Shown here: piece by piece, positions 52,608 through 62,064 of the stretch
Layout: the number at the start of each line of letters is the position of its first letter
How positions within the stretch are numbered: position 1 is the first letter of the stretch
From: Saprospiraceae bacterium
Lineage (GTDB): Bacteria; Bacteroidota; Bacteroidia; Chitinophagales; Saprospiraceae
Assembly (NCBI GenBank): GCA_022842725.1
Contig: JALHOZ010000008.1
Span: 95,362 to 159,361, forward strand
Direction of reading: 5' to 3'
Length of the DNA stretch: 64,000 bases
Translations under genes and position numbers: made by a program
Notes under the pieces: generated by a model
Databases searched by the model: none
Told to the model about the DNA's origin: nothing
What the model saw: only the letters and a program-made list of their open reading frames with translations

Positions 52608-54392
52608 TTATGAAATTACATCAACAGTCATTCGTTGTTGTTCGAAAATAGATGCATAAAAACCATTTTCTTTGATCAGGCTTTCATGGGTGCCTTCTTC
52701 GCTCAGTTTTCCGTTGTCAAGAACGATAATTTTATCATAATCCAGCAAATTATTGGCTCTGTGGGTGATGACGATAGCCGTTTTACCTTCGAGGGCCTTC
52801 AGGAAATATTGTGATATCTTTTGTTCCGTATTGCTGTCCACAGCTGATAAAGTATCATCCAAAATCATAAGTTGCGGATTTTTCATAAAGGCTCTGGCTA
52901 TAGCAATCCTTTGTTTTTGTCCTCCTGATAACGTCACGCCGCGTTCACCGATGAGAGATTCATATCCTTTGGGCAGGCGGATGATGTCATCGTGTACAGC
53001 ACTGTTTTCGGCGTATTGTTTAATGGTTTGTTCATCCGCTTTTTCAACCCCGAAGGCTATGTTGGCTGAGATAGTATCTGAAAACAAAAACGTATCCTGG
53101 GGGACATAACCCATTTTCTGTCGTAAAAGCTCCAGGTTGTGGTCTTTGATATTTATGCCATCGATCAGAATTTCCCCTTCGGTGACATCAAATATCCGGA
53201 ACAAAAGATCTCCGATAGTGGATTTGCCGGCTGCTGTTTTTCCGTAAACCGCCAGTTTTTGACCTGCTTTTACTTTGAATGAAACATTGTCCAAAGCTTT
53301 TACTCCGGTATCGGGATAGATATACGTGACATTTTTAAATTCGACGTCTCCTATCAGGTCGTAGTCTGACGTATTGTTGTTATGAATGGTGGATTTTATG
53401 TCGTACAATTCGTTGATTCTTTTTTGGGAGGCTTCGGCTTCCTGAACGACGGAAGCGATCCATCCTATAGATGTTACCGGCCAGGTGAGCATATTTACGT
53501 ATAGAATAAATTCCGCGATATTTCCTGCGGTTAGTTTTCCGTCAAAAACCTGTAGTCCGCCCACATAAACCACCAATAAGGTGCTCAGTGCAATCAACAG
53601 GATCATCAGGGGTTGAAACCATGCTTCCACCATTGCCAGTGACAAAGCTCTTTTTTTGTATTCTTCACTTTGATCGCTGAAATATCCGGCAAACTGGTCC
53701 TCTTTGACATAAGATTTGACTACCCGGATTCCTGAATACGTTTCCTGGGCCGTACTGTTTAATACCGACAATTGTTGTTGAATGGCCGTACTTTTGGTAT
53801 TGATGAGTTTGCTGACATAGTAGATTGAAATGGACAGTAAGGGTAGGGGAAGCAAGGCATAAATGGTAAGAGTCACGTCGACCTGCAGCATGGCATAGAT
53901 GGTCATGACAAATAAGGTCACCATATTGACGGCGTACAAAACGCCGGGGCCTAGGTAATTTCTTACTTTTGAGACATCTTCGGAGATCCTGGCCATGATA
54001 TCTCCGGTTTTGTAGGTCTTAAAAAAAGATTGATCGAGGGTGGAAATGTGGCGGAATATTTCTTTTCTCATGTCGTATTCGATGAGGCGGGACATCACGA
54101 TGATGGTCTGTCTCATATAAAACATCAGGATGCCTTTTAATATCATAAAGGCTACGACGGTGACAGAAAAAATAATGAGGGCGTGGGTGAGTTCGTTGTA
54201 CAAAACTTCTTTTTCCGAACCTTCCAGGATTTTAAAATTTTTGATTTTATCCTGGACGAGATCCAATGCCTGCCGTATCTTTTGAGGGATGAGTACTCCA
54301 AAATAATTGGACCCGGTCACGAAGAGCAAACCCAATAAAAAATGAAATTTATATTTAAAAAAATAGTGATTGAGGGTGAATAACTGCTTCAT
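52608..54392 (-). CDS. ABC exporter, fused permease and ATPase (MsbA-like)
   Basis: 594 residues. Six membrane helices fill the first ~320 residues. The ATPase part has Walker A G-K-T-A-A-G-K-S-T, Q-loop Y-V-P-Q-D-T-F-L-F, signature L-S-G-G-Q-K-Q-R, Walker B L-M-I-L-D-D-T-L-S-A-V-D and switch I-T-H-R. It would act as a homodimer or pair with another half-transporter. The cargo is unknown; lipid or drug export is usual for this group. Confidence 0.93.
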   Translation of the reverse strand: MKQLFTLNHYFFKYKFHFLLGLLFVTGSNYFGVLIPQKIRQALDLVQDKIKNFKILEGSEKEVLYNELTHALIIFSVTVVAFMILKGILMFYMRQTIIVMSRLIEYDMRKEIFRHISTLDQSFFKTYKTGDIMARISEDVSKVRNYLGPGVLYAVNMVTLFVMTIYAMLQVDVTLTIYALLPLPLLSISIYYVSKLINTKSTAIQQQLSVLNSTAQETYSGIRVVKSYVKEDQFAGYFSDQSEEYKKRALSLAMVEAWFQPLMILLIALSTLLVVYVGGLQVFDGKLTAGNIAEFILYVNMLTWPVTSIGWIASVVQEAEASQKRINELYDIKSTIHNNNTSDYDLIGDVEFKNVTYIYPDTGVKALDNVSFKVKAGQKLAVYGKTAAGKSTIGDLLFRIFDVTEGEILIDGINIKDHNLELLRQKMGYVPQDTFLFSDTISANIAFGVEKADEQTIKQYAENSAVHDDIIRLPKGYESLIGERGVTLSGGQKQRIAIARAFMKNPQLMILDDTLSAVDSNTEQKISQYFLKALEGKTAIVITHRANNLLDYDKIIVLDNGKLSEEGTHESLIKENGFYASIFEQQRMTVDVIS

Positions 54393-54515
54393 GGACCATT
54401 TTGATACAAGGATAGTAACACAAATTTCAGAAAAGAGTTTGAAGGGTAAAAATCCGGTTTACAAACAGAGATAATCAAAAAACAACAATTATTTTTTTAG
54501 ATTAAAAAAAAAAAT

Positions 54516-54523
54516 TACTTTTG
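54516..54523 (+). promoter_or_regulatory. -7 promoter box TACTTTTG of tRNA-Leu
   Basis: An exact TAnnTTTG 13 bp before the tRNA 5' end. Confidence 0.65.
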
Positions 54524-54536
54524 CACCTCCAAATTC

Positions 54537-54620
54537 GCCCGGGTGCTGAAATTGGTAGACAGGCATGTTTGAGGGGCATGTGTTCGTTAGGACGTGCGGG
54601 TTCGAGTCCCGCTCCGGGCA
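54537..54620 (+). tRNA. tRNA-Leu (anticodon GAG)
   Basis: 84 nt. The acceptor stem is GCCCGGG/TCCGGGC with discriminator A. The anticodon stem CATGT/GCATG encloses a loop TTGAGGG, giving anticodon GAG. A long class II variable arm (TGTTCGTTAGGACG) and a T-arm with GGTTCGAGTCC follow. The CCA end is not encoded. It reads CUC and CUU codons. Confidence 0.95.
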
Positions 54621-54642
54621 CTTTGAAAAAAGAATACTTTGA

Positions 54643-54707
54643 GGTTTATAGTTTAGGGTTTATAGTTTATAGTTAATAGTTTATTGTTTAGGGTTTAAGG
54701 TTTAGGT
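54643..54707 (+). repeat. Degenerate GTTTA-type low-complexity repeat
   Basis: About nine imperfect units built on GTTTA, GTTTATA or GTTTAGG lie just after the tRNA. The rest of the gap to 54941 shows no gene. Confidence 0.6.
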
Positions 54708-54941
54708 GGAAAAAGATGTAGCACTAAAACTTATTAAGTTTTACGATGTGTTTGCTGACATTTGAAATATAATTTTGTAGACCTCTGATATTCAGTTTCC
54801 AAATACGATAGGTAAAGTCAAACACGCTCAAGTTTCTGTGTTCAGCTGCTGAATTAGACAGAAGTCAGTTTTATCAAATGACCATGTGTCAACGTGTCGT
54901 TGCAACAATATTTTATGACAACCCTCTTTTCACAATTTTAC

Positions 54942-56006
54942 CTATTTTGGGTTTTTACCGGCAAATCCATTTTTGATCAGGTAATCAGCTGTATCTTTTA
55001 CAGACGCTGATGCAGGTGTGAAGTTGATATGCAGCAACGATTTTGCCTTAGCATTGTTGGCTGGTGTCCTGTCGCCGAGAAGAGGCAGAATTACTTTAAT
55101 TTCATCATTAAACAAAGCAAGAAGCCTGATCAGAAACGAAGGTGCTTTTGTCGTTTTAACCTTGTATTCCGGGTAAGATGTTTTTAATAATTTTGCGATG
55201 TCTACAAAGGTCATGGGCTCTGAAAATCCGAGAACTCTTTGTCCTATGGAGTTTTTTTCTTCTATGGCGTTAACGTGCATTTTTGCCGCATCTTTTACAT
55301 CGACGATAAACATTTGTAAGTCGGGCAACATAGGGTCTGAACCTGCCAGGATTCGCTGAACAAGCGATACCGATGAGCCGAACTGATGGTCCAGAGGGGC
55401 ACCCAAAACCAGGGCAGGATTGATCACTGTCAATTCCATTTCGGGTGCTTCATTTTTAATAAAGTCCCAGGCTGCTTTTTCTGCCAGGGTTTTGGATTTT
55501 ACATAAGCACCTTTGCCAACGGGATGGTTGATATCTGTCCACATTGATTCGTCAAAGGCTGTTTTTCCTTCCGGCAGGTTACAACCATAGATAGCCGCTA
55601 TAGATGATGTCAGAATTACCCTTTTTACACCCGCTTTATGCGCCGCTTTTAATGCCCTTAATGTTCCTTCCACTGCGGGTTTGATCAATATGTTTTCATC
55701 TTTTGGGGACGCAATGGGGAAAGGCGATGCTGTATGCATCAAAACATCCATGCCTGCCAGGGCTTCTGTCCATCCGGCGTCTTTTTCGAGATCGAGCTCC
55801 ACAAAGGTGAGTCGGGTGTCCAATTGGGAGGCATCGGAGATATGGGGCAAAATCGCTTTGCGCACTTCTTCAGTTTTTTGGAGGTTTCGGACTGATGCGC
55901 GCACATTGTATCCCCGGTTTAATAGCTGCAGGGCCACATGTTTGCCGATATATCCGCTTACGCCTGTAAGTAAAACCGTTTTATTTTTTGATGGAGTGAT
56001 TGACAT
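54942..56006 (-). CDS. NAD(P)-dependent epimerase/reductase (extended SDR, dihydroflavonol-reductase-like)
   Basis: 354 residues. N-terminal nucleotide motif T-G-V-S-G-Y-I-G-K-H-V (about 14-24), a following basic patch R-A-S-V-R-N-L that favours NADP, I-L-T-S-S-I-A-A-I-Y-G, and the catalytic Y-V-K-S-K pair. The arrangement is that of extended short-chain reductases acting on ketones or aldehydes. The substrate is unknown. No operon partner is near; an 804-bp gap lies upstream. Confidence 0.88.
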   Translation of the reverse strand: MSITPSKNKTVLLTGVSGYIGKHVALQLLNRGYNVRASVRNLQKTEEVRKAILPHISDASQLDTRLTFVELDLEKDAGWTEALAGMDVLMHTASPFPIASPKDENILIKPAVEGTLRALKAAHKAGVKRVILTSSIAAIYGCNLPEGKTAFDESMWTDINHPVGKGAYVKSKTLAEKAAWDFIKNEAPEMELTVINPALVLGAPLDHQFGSSVSLVQRILAGSDPMLPDLQMFIVDVKDAAKMHVNAIEEKNSIGQRVLGFSEPMTFVDIAKLLKTSYPEYKVKTTKAPSFLIRLLALFNDEIKVILPLLGDRTPANNAKAKSLLHINFTPASASVKDTADYLIKNGFAGKNPK

Positions 56007-56463
56007 GATTTAGTTTTATTGATTGTTTAATTACGAGGACAAAACGTTCTAAGGAGTAAAATGTTTGCGTTTAGGATATGGTTACCTTTCAGTTAGATTG
56101 TTTTTATTATATTTATGAGTGTCATGGTTGCAGGGAAATACAATGAGTTTTTTTTGATCAACGCTATCTGGCATTCAGTTCAGTATTTTTTATAATTTAA
56201 AATTTTGAATAATCTGATTCACTTCTGACTTTTTGAGGCACTTTTGGGGTAATTTGTATACTCAATCAAATGTCAATTTTGCAATAATCACAAACTACAT
56301 ACATCACACCCTTAAAAATAAACTATAGTTTGCCAAATTAAATTAAGAAATTATAGATTAAACCGTATTTTGTTCTTTAGTGTATAAAATATTGTCTTTT
56401 CCAAGACATTTTTTTAAAAAAAGTAAAATTAATCTTGTTTTTTTTTTTTTCAACTTCACAATA

Positions 56464-56471
56464 TATATTTG
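56464..56471 (+). promoter_or_regulatory. -7 promoter box TATATTTG
   Basis: An exact TAnnTTTG. Transcription from here gives a leader of about 330 nt before the S1 protease start. The part 56007-56463 shows no feature I can support. Confidence 0.45.
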
Positions 56472-56649
56472 CAATATGTAAAAATTAAAACAGAAAAAGA
56501 ATGATGGACAGGTGCTTTTTAATTCATGGAAACAAATCTGACAGGGGCGGACAAAATCAAGACAGACGCTTAGGGTTATAATGATTCAAAAGGGGTTAAG
56601 CTATTTTCTTTTTACGTTTTTTTAAGGCGGTGAGATTTATAAAATAAAA

Positions 56650-56711
56650 GAGAGCCTGCTTATGCCCGTTATGGGCATACAGACCCTCTCGTATCGTGGG
56701 GATACAGGGTC
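56650..56711 (+). promoter_or_regulatory. Leader with two mutually exclusive hairpins
   Basis: Fold 1: GAGAG (56650-56654) with CTCTC (56686-56690), CTG with CAG, and TATGCCC (56661-56667) with GGGCATA (56673-56679). Fold 2: GACCCT (56682-56687) with AGGGTC (56706-56711) and GTATC (56691-56695) with GATAC (56701-56705). Both use the CCCTC segment, so only one can form. This looks like a switchable leader, though no known riboswitch core is recognised and no U tract follows. Confidence 0.4.
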
Positions 56712-56810
56712 AAAGGTATGGAATCTTTCTGACATTTTATTATACTCCTGCAACGGATATTTCCCTCATGCCGTTGTTAAAGAAGGGGAGTTATTATTAA
56801 TTTTTATAAA

Positions 56811-59800
56811 ATGAAAAAGTTTTTTTTATTTTATTTGCTTTTAAATTGGTGTATCACTTTAATGGCTCAAGTTGATCATCAAAATGATAAAATAATAGAC
56901 AAAAGCCATCAAATCCATAATGGTGAAGATAGTATCAAAATTGCAGGTATAATTGGTGGTGCTATTACAACTAACCCAGGGTATGTTGTTTCAATTTATT
57001 ATGGGATAGTTCCAGGGGACGAATTTATCGGCGCGGGAGTCGTATTAGACGAATATACAATATTAACTGCTGCACATGTTGTAGAGGGTAGGATACGAAA
57101 TGATTTTTTTACCATTTTAGCAGGTTCTGATATATATTCAAATGCACCACAAGCAAAAAAAGCACAAGTAGTGATTAAACACCCTGATTGGCCTCCTGGG
57201 CCGAATCCTGATCCAATAAGTCCTGATCTTGCAATTATTAAGCTTTTAACTCCCTTAACCTTTAATAGTAGTGTACAGCCAATAAAAATTGTTCAGCCTT
57301 GTATGTTTGATCAATTAGAACCTGATTTTGGAAGCCCAATAACAGTCTATGGGTGGGGAAGTACATTACCCGCAGGCAATTTAAGCACTCTGATCAGAAC
57401 AGCTAATTTGAGCGTAATAGACCTGCCACAGAGTCAGTTTTGGAATTCGGAACCTTATTTTGAAGAACATTATGACAGCTATCATAATTTTGCAGCTTAT
57501 TCCAACGGAATTCAAACATATGCTGGTGATAGTGGAGGCCCTGCAACAATTACTTTCGGCGGAACTCCGTATGTTATTGGTATTATTTCCTGGGGTCTGG
57601 ACCCTTTGTTATCCCAAAACCCCGGCTTAACTTATCCATCAATTTTTACCAACTTATTAAAACATACAGAGTTTATTACTGATAATCTGGAACCGGGTAC
57701 TTATCCATGTGATTTTTCTAAACCTGAATTAACAAATTATGAAGGTTTTATTTGTCAATCGCTGAATGTAAATTTAGATGATTTTTTTACGGGTTCATTA
57801 CCGCCAAATACTACCTTAGTATGGTCTACTGATAATAATCAATTTGATTGTGTTGATAATCCATTTAACGGCTTAGCTACGGTTGGAGGTACTTATTATG
57901 CATATTTTTATAATGCTAATGAACAATGTTATGGTCAGCCGAGCGATCCTTTTGTATTAATTCCAATTTGTCAGGCTGAAAACGGTCTTCTTGTTTCTAC
58001 TAATACTATATTAAGTTCAAACCTGACTTATGAAAATATTACTATTAGTAATAATGCGACTCTTACTATTCCTTCTGGGGTGAAAATTCAGATATTAAAT
58101 AAAATTGTTGTAGAATACGGTAGTAAACTTATTATTGATGGTGGTATTGTGTCCGGTTGCCCTGATTGCCCTAAATGGAAAGGCATCCAAGCTATTGGAA
58201 ATCCTTTTACAGGTCAAACATATGCTGTAGAGCTCAAAAACGGAGGCATAGTTGAAAATGCTGAAATTGGTATTAATACATCTAATATTGTAAATGGCGG
58301 GATTTTCGGACCGCAATTTGATTTGTCGGGAGCTAAAGTAACTGTAGAGGGTAATTCCATTTTAAGAAATTGTGATATCGGAATTAATTTTGGGCCATAT
58401 GGGTATTCCGGTCCTTTTTTTTCTTGGGAAGATGCAAGTTATATTCATAATTCAACCTTTGCGGATTGTAACATCGGGGTAAAACTTCGCTCCAATCTGG
58501 GAGTGGATATCTTGAATTCTGATTTTTTGGGCATTTCAACTTCAGGGGTGGAAATCATAAATTCGCAGGTGGAAGTTTCCGGATGTGAGTTTGAAGGAAC
58601 AACCGGAGTGTTTTTTGGAGCTACCTGGCCAAGTCTTTTAGGATCAAATATTAAGGTAAATAGTTTTTTTACGTCTGTAGAAGGGGTTTTGATTGACGGG
58701 CAAGGAAATGCTACAGAACATACCATAGGCGGAAATTTATTCGCTTCCGGAAACGGGGTAGTAGCAGCTGGACAATCCAGTTTTAATATCCAAAACAATG
58801 AATTTGGTGATAACCATGTCGGCGTAGGTACTGATTATACAGGAGATGATGGCAATATGATTTCAGATAATAATTTCAACCTGAATGCGTATGGCAGTTC
58901 TGTCTATGGTCTTAACAATACGGAATATTTGAACAATTGTTTTGTAAACGGAAGTTCTGCCGATATTGAAATATATCATGAAGCATCTATTTATGATGAA
59001 CAAGGTGATTTTGAGAATGCTGCAGGCAACTGTTTTACAAAAACGGTCCCTTCATTTATAACAGGTATAGATGCAGAATCTTTCACGTATTTTGTCAAAA
59101 CAGGTACCATACCCCAATCTTGTAAATATCCGATCGGGGGTATTTGGGATTTCGGCCTTGCTGCTCAAGAAGAACCTTTAAATTGTGGATTCGGATTTTG
59201 GGGTAATTTTCCACCACGGTACAGAAATTGTGTAATTCCATCCACGTTGGCTGACAAAAAAGTAATGGAATTAGCCATCAAGGCAGAAATCCAAAGAATA
59301 AAAGGTGATCCGAATATTTCACCATTAGTCAAAAAATGGTTGATCGCCAGGTATGAAAGGTGTCTGAAAAGATTGATCGGTAAAATCGTGGAAGACATTA
59401 TTAAAACCCCAAATACAGGAAGAGAAGATGCGATAATGTACCTGAGTACTCAGGAATTGTTCAGCCACCGGATTATGGCTTACAGCCTCATGATTGAAGC
59501 AGGGGATTATACATCAGCAGAGGTATATCTAAACGGGTTGGCTACCAATCGAAATGCTGAATCTGATTTTGTGACCGCCCAAAATATTTATCTGGATTAT
59601 CTGCAGCAGGGGACATCTTATGTTTTAAATACACAAGACACAGCTTTAGTTGGGAATATTGCCAGAGAAAAAAATGAATTAAGCGGGTATGCAAGAACCA
59701 TTTATTATGAGATGACCGGCAAAAAGATTAAATGGGGTATGCCTCATCTTCCTTTATCAGGATCCAGGCCTGTGAGTCAGGAAAATTTTGAACTTCCGAA

Positions 59801-60041
59801 AGTTTTGTTATATCCTAATCCGGTAGATGACAATCAAGTTACACTCGAGGTACCTGTACAGTTCATACATGACAAATGTACTATGCAAATAACCGACGTG
59901 ACCGGCAATATGTTTATGAATAATACGTTGAATACCGAAAGTACCCCGATAGATATAACGGCTCTCAGACCGGGAATTTATTTTGTAAAAGTGTCCGATC
60001 AGAAACAAATTTTATTTACGGGTAAATTGATCAGATTATAA
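56811..60041 (+). CDS. Trypsin-fold serine protease with beta-helix and T9SS type A sorting domain
   Basis: 1076 residues. Signal peptide to M-A-Q (residue 20). The S1 domain begins at the activation-type I-I-G-G (47-50) and has the full triad: His89 in T-A-A-H-V-V, Asp139 in P-D-L-A-I-I-K-L, and Ser241 in A-G-D-S-G-G-P. Gln235 falls where trypsin has its Asp189, so cleavage after Lys/Arg is unlikely. Residues about 400-760 contain N-rich right-handed beta-helix-like coils. The end, with L-Y-P-N-P-V-D-D-N, I-T-D-V-T-G-N and G-I-Y-F-V-K-V, is a T9SS type A domain. Confidence 0.9.
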   Translation: MKKFFLFYLLLNWCITLMAQVDHQNDKIIDKSHQIHNGEDSIKIAGIIGGAITTNPGYVVSIYYGIVPGDEFIGAGVVLDEYTILTAAHVVEGRIRNDFFTILAGSDIYSNAPQAKKAQVVIKHPDWPPGPNPDPISPDLAIIKLLTPLTFNSSVQPIKIVQPCMFDQLEPDFGSPITVYGWGSTLPAGNLSTLIRTANLSVIDLPQSQFWNSEPYFEEHYDSYHNFAAYSNGIQTYAGDSGGPATITFGGTPYVIGIISWGLDPLLSQNPGLTYPSIFTNLLKHTEFITDNLEPGTYPCDFSKPELTNYEGFICQSLNVNLDDFFTGSLPPNTTLVWSTDNNQFDCVDNPFNGLATVGGTYYAYFYNANEQCYGQPSDPFVLIPICQAENGLLVSTNTILSSNLTYENITISNNATLTIPSGVKIQILNKIVVEYGSKLIIDGGIVSGCPDCPKWKGIQAIGNPFTGQTYAVELKNGGIVENAEIGINTSNIVNGGIFGPQFDLSGAKVTVEGNSILRNCDIGINFGPYGYSGPFFSWEDASYIHNSTFADCNIGVKLRSNLGVDILNSDFLGISTSGVEIINSQVEVSGCEFEGTTGVFFGATWPSLLGSNIKVNSFFTSVEGVLIDGQGNATEHTIGGNLFASGNGVVAAGQSSFNIQNNEFGDNHVGVGTDYTGDDGNMISDNNFNLNAYGSSVYGLNNTEYLNNCFVNGSSADIEIYHEASIYDEQGDFENAAGNCFTKTVPSFITGIDAESFTYFVKTGTIPQSCKYPIGGIWDFGLAAQEEPLNCGFGFWGNFPPRYRNCVIPSTLADKKVMELAIKAEIQRIKGDPNISPLVKKWLIARYERCLKRLIGKIVEDIIKTPNTGREDAIMYLSTQELFSHRIMAYSLMIEAGDYTSAEVYLNGLATNRNAESDFVTAQNIYLDYLQQGTSYVLNTQDTALVGNIAREKNELSGYARTIYYEMTGKKIKWGMPHLPLSGSRPVSQENFELPKVLLYPNPVDDNQVTLEVPVQFIHDKCTMQITDVTGNMFMNNTLNTESTPIDITALRPGIYFVKVSDQKQILFTGKLIRL

Positions 60042-60053
60042 TTCTATAATTTT

Positions 60054-60086
60054 GTGTACTGCCAATTTTTGGCAGTACACGTTTTT
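60054..60086 (+). terminator. Terminator between the protease and the next T9SS gene
   Basis: GTGTACTGCCA (60054-60064) pairs with TGGCAGTACAC (60070-60080), followed by GTTTTT, 12 bp past the protease stop. Confidence 0.8.
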
Positions 60087-60098
60087 AACCTGAATATC

Positions 60099-61625
60099 AT
60101 GAAACTTATAACCATCATAGTCCTTTTATTTTCTGCCTTTACCCTTTCAAGCCAGACCCGTTATGCCAAAATTATCGATTTTGATGGTGTACCGCAAGGG
60201 GCGAGACAAATTGTACCATACGGCGACGAATATTTTGTCTCTTATTATCAGGTGTGTATCAACAGGGCAGGTAATTTATTGGAAGAGTGCGGAGGATTAT
60301 TAAAAATTGATGATCTGGGCACTATCTCCGACAGCAATCTGATCAGAGAATTTAGTGTAAGTTTTAATTCAATCCTGGCAGATGACACACGGAATAAATT
60401 GTATTTTTGTGGAGAACCAAATATCGACAATAATTATGCGAATGAATTTTTATTAGGTGAAGTAAACGATGAAATTTTGAATGATTATAATTTCAAGAGT
60501 TTTAAATTTCCTAATAATGAACAAACAAATTATTTTTTAATAAACTCAAATTTCTTTAATGGAAAAATTATTTTGGATGGAAGTTCCAGAAATAGTAGAA
60601 ATGATACAATCAGCACGATAGTTTTAACCATTAATTCAGATGATTATTTAGATACATTTGTTAAAATAGATGTCGGCTTTTTTACCTTACCTTGGACATC
60701 ATATGTAGATCAAAATCAAAGGTTTAGTTTACATGTTCAAAGTAAAATAGGAATAACAAGATACTCGCACATATTAAAATTTGATACATCTTTCCAACAG
60801 GTATGGCATTGGAGTTCGGAAGTTAGCAACAATCAACAATTGCCCTACGGATGTCAACTCCGTGATGGAAAAACCTTGGTCGCTATGACTACGCCTGGCT
60901 TTTCCTACATAGGATCAGTCTGGGCCATCAATGAAGACAAAAGTGTCGCCTGGAAGTTTGAATTTCCGGATAAAAACGGGGGTCAAAGGAGAGATATTCT
61001 GCGATTAAAGGAGTTGAAAAACGGAGATATTCTGGGTGTTGGGTATTATGGCGATACAAGAAATGACAACCCTGATTTTCTGGAAATCCCGTTTATGTTC
61101 CGTCTCAATAATAAAGGGCAGTTATTGTGGCTGAAAGCATTTTACAGAGACAAATATAAACCAAATGGTTCATTACTTGTAGGTTCTTTTTTGGATGCAG
61201 AAGAGCTTGAAAATGGTGATATTTTAGCAGTAGGACACATTCGAAATTACGTGGAGCATGACCCAATAATAAATGGGCCCAGGGAAGACAACGACATCCT
61301 CATCGTCCGAACGGATGCCAATGGGTGTATCAATGACGCTTGTCTGAAAGTGACAAAACTGGAGGACGTCATCAGTACCACAACCAACCACCCGACCTAT
61401 TTGCCGGTGTCTTATCTTTTTCCCAATCCGTCCGGAGGTCAGACAGATGTTTTTAATCCTGAACAAGTTCTGTTTATAGAACTTTACGATATGGCTGGTA
61501 CTAAGGTTTACGAAACTTATGACATTACAAACGGCATTCAGACCGAAGGTCTTCATGGGGTGTATCTGGCACATATTCATATTAAATCCGGAGAGGTGGT
61601 GAGGCAGAAAGTGGTTTTTTATTGA
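60099..61625 (+). CDS. Secreted protein of unknown function with T9SS type A sorting domain
   Basis: 508 residues from ATG 60099; the frame extends to 60054, but that part is the upstream terminator. Signal peptide to L-S-S-Q (about 20). The body looks like repeated beta-propeller blades, with strands such as G-D-I-L-G-V-G-Y-Y-G-D and N-G-D-I-L-A-V-G-H-I and a W-A-I-N-E-D motif. C-terminal L-F-P-N-P-S-G-G and V-Y-L-A-H-I-H-I-K-S-G-E-V-V-R-Q-K-V-V-F-Y mark a type A sorting domain. No enzymatic motif is seen. Confidence 0.78.
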   Translation: MKLITIIVLLFSAFTLSSQTRYAKIIDFDGVPQGARQIVPYGDEYFVSYYQVCINRAGNLLEECGGLLKIDDLGTISDSNLIREFSVSFNSILADDTRNKLYFCGEPNIDNNYANEFLLGEVNDEILNDYNFKSFKFPNNEQTNYFLINSNFFNGKIILDGSSRNSRNDTISTIVLTINSDDYLDTFVKIDVGFFTLPWTSYVDQNQRFSLHVQSKIGITRYSHILKFDTSFQQVWHWSSEVSNNQQLPYGCQLRDGKTLVAMTTPGFSYIGSVWAINEDKSVAWKFEFPDKNGGQRRDILRLKELKNGDILGVGYYGDTRNDNPDFLEIPFMFRLNNKGQLLWLKAFYRDKYKPNGSLLVGSFLDAEELENGDILAVGHIRNYVEHDPIINGPREDNDILIVRTDANGCINDACLKVTKLEDVISTTTNHPTYLPVSYLFPNPSGGQTDVFNPEQVLFIELYDMAGTKVYETYDITNGIQTEGLHGVYLAHIHIKSGEVVRQKVVFY

Positions 61626-61689
61626 GATGAATTTTTTCATTATGAAATCTGTAACATCAAAAGAAATCATTTACTTATATTTGAATAAA

Positions 61690-62040
61690 ATTAATAGCAA
61701 TATAGGAAACAATTCATGAAGAATTACAAGCAAATTAAATTTTATTATTCGAAGTGAATGGTTTTGCTTGTATTTCCGATTTTTTTATCCCCATATTAGC
61801 GCGAGTTTGCAACTTGTGCTTCATTTGGCTTTTGTTGATTTAGATTGCAGCGATATGTTTCTATGTAGCGGTTATGATAAGATTTTAAAGGGAATAGTAG
61901 AAAAAAATCTTATCAATTTCCCCTGATCCTCGCACTTTGCAACTGCAACTCCATACATTCAGAATTTGTCATTCGATAGTCGCAAAATGTTGATGAAAAT
62001 AAAAAAAGGCCGCTTTCCTCCAAAAAGAAAGCGGCCTTTT
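61690..62040 (+). ncRNA. Candidate non-coding transcript of ~350 nt
   Basis: The gap 61626-62266 has no gene. An exact -7 box TATATTTG (61676-61683) and a strong terminator (62004-62040) delimit it. Inside are an imperfect hairpin GCGCGAGTT/AACTTGTGC (61800-61820), and an 11-bp stem TGATAAGATTT (61875-61885) with its complement (61905-61915) whose loop GGGAA (61890-61894) can pair with TTCCC (61918-61922) to form a pseudoknot. TTTGCAACT occurs twice, at 61806 and 61936. No known RNA is recognised. Confidence 0.35.
62004..62040. terminator. Strong hairpin terminator
   Basis: AAAAGGCCGCTTTC (62004-62017) pairs with GAAAGCGGCCTTTT (62027-62040), with A and T tracts on the two sides. Confidence 0.85.
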
Positions 62041-62064
62041 GTTGAAATAACAACCAAAACTATT

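Noticed and set aside
56501..56581. 26-codon frame starting ATGATG in the protease leader
   Set aside because: No visible ribosome site and no way to support translation; kept only as part of the leader.
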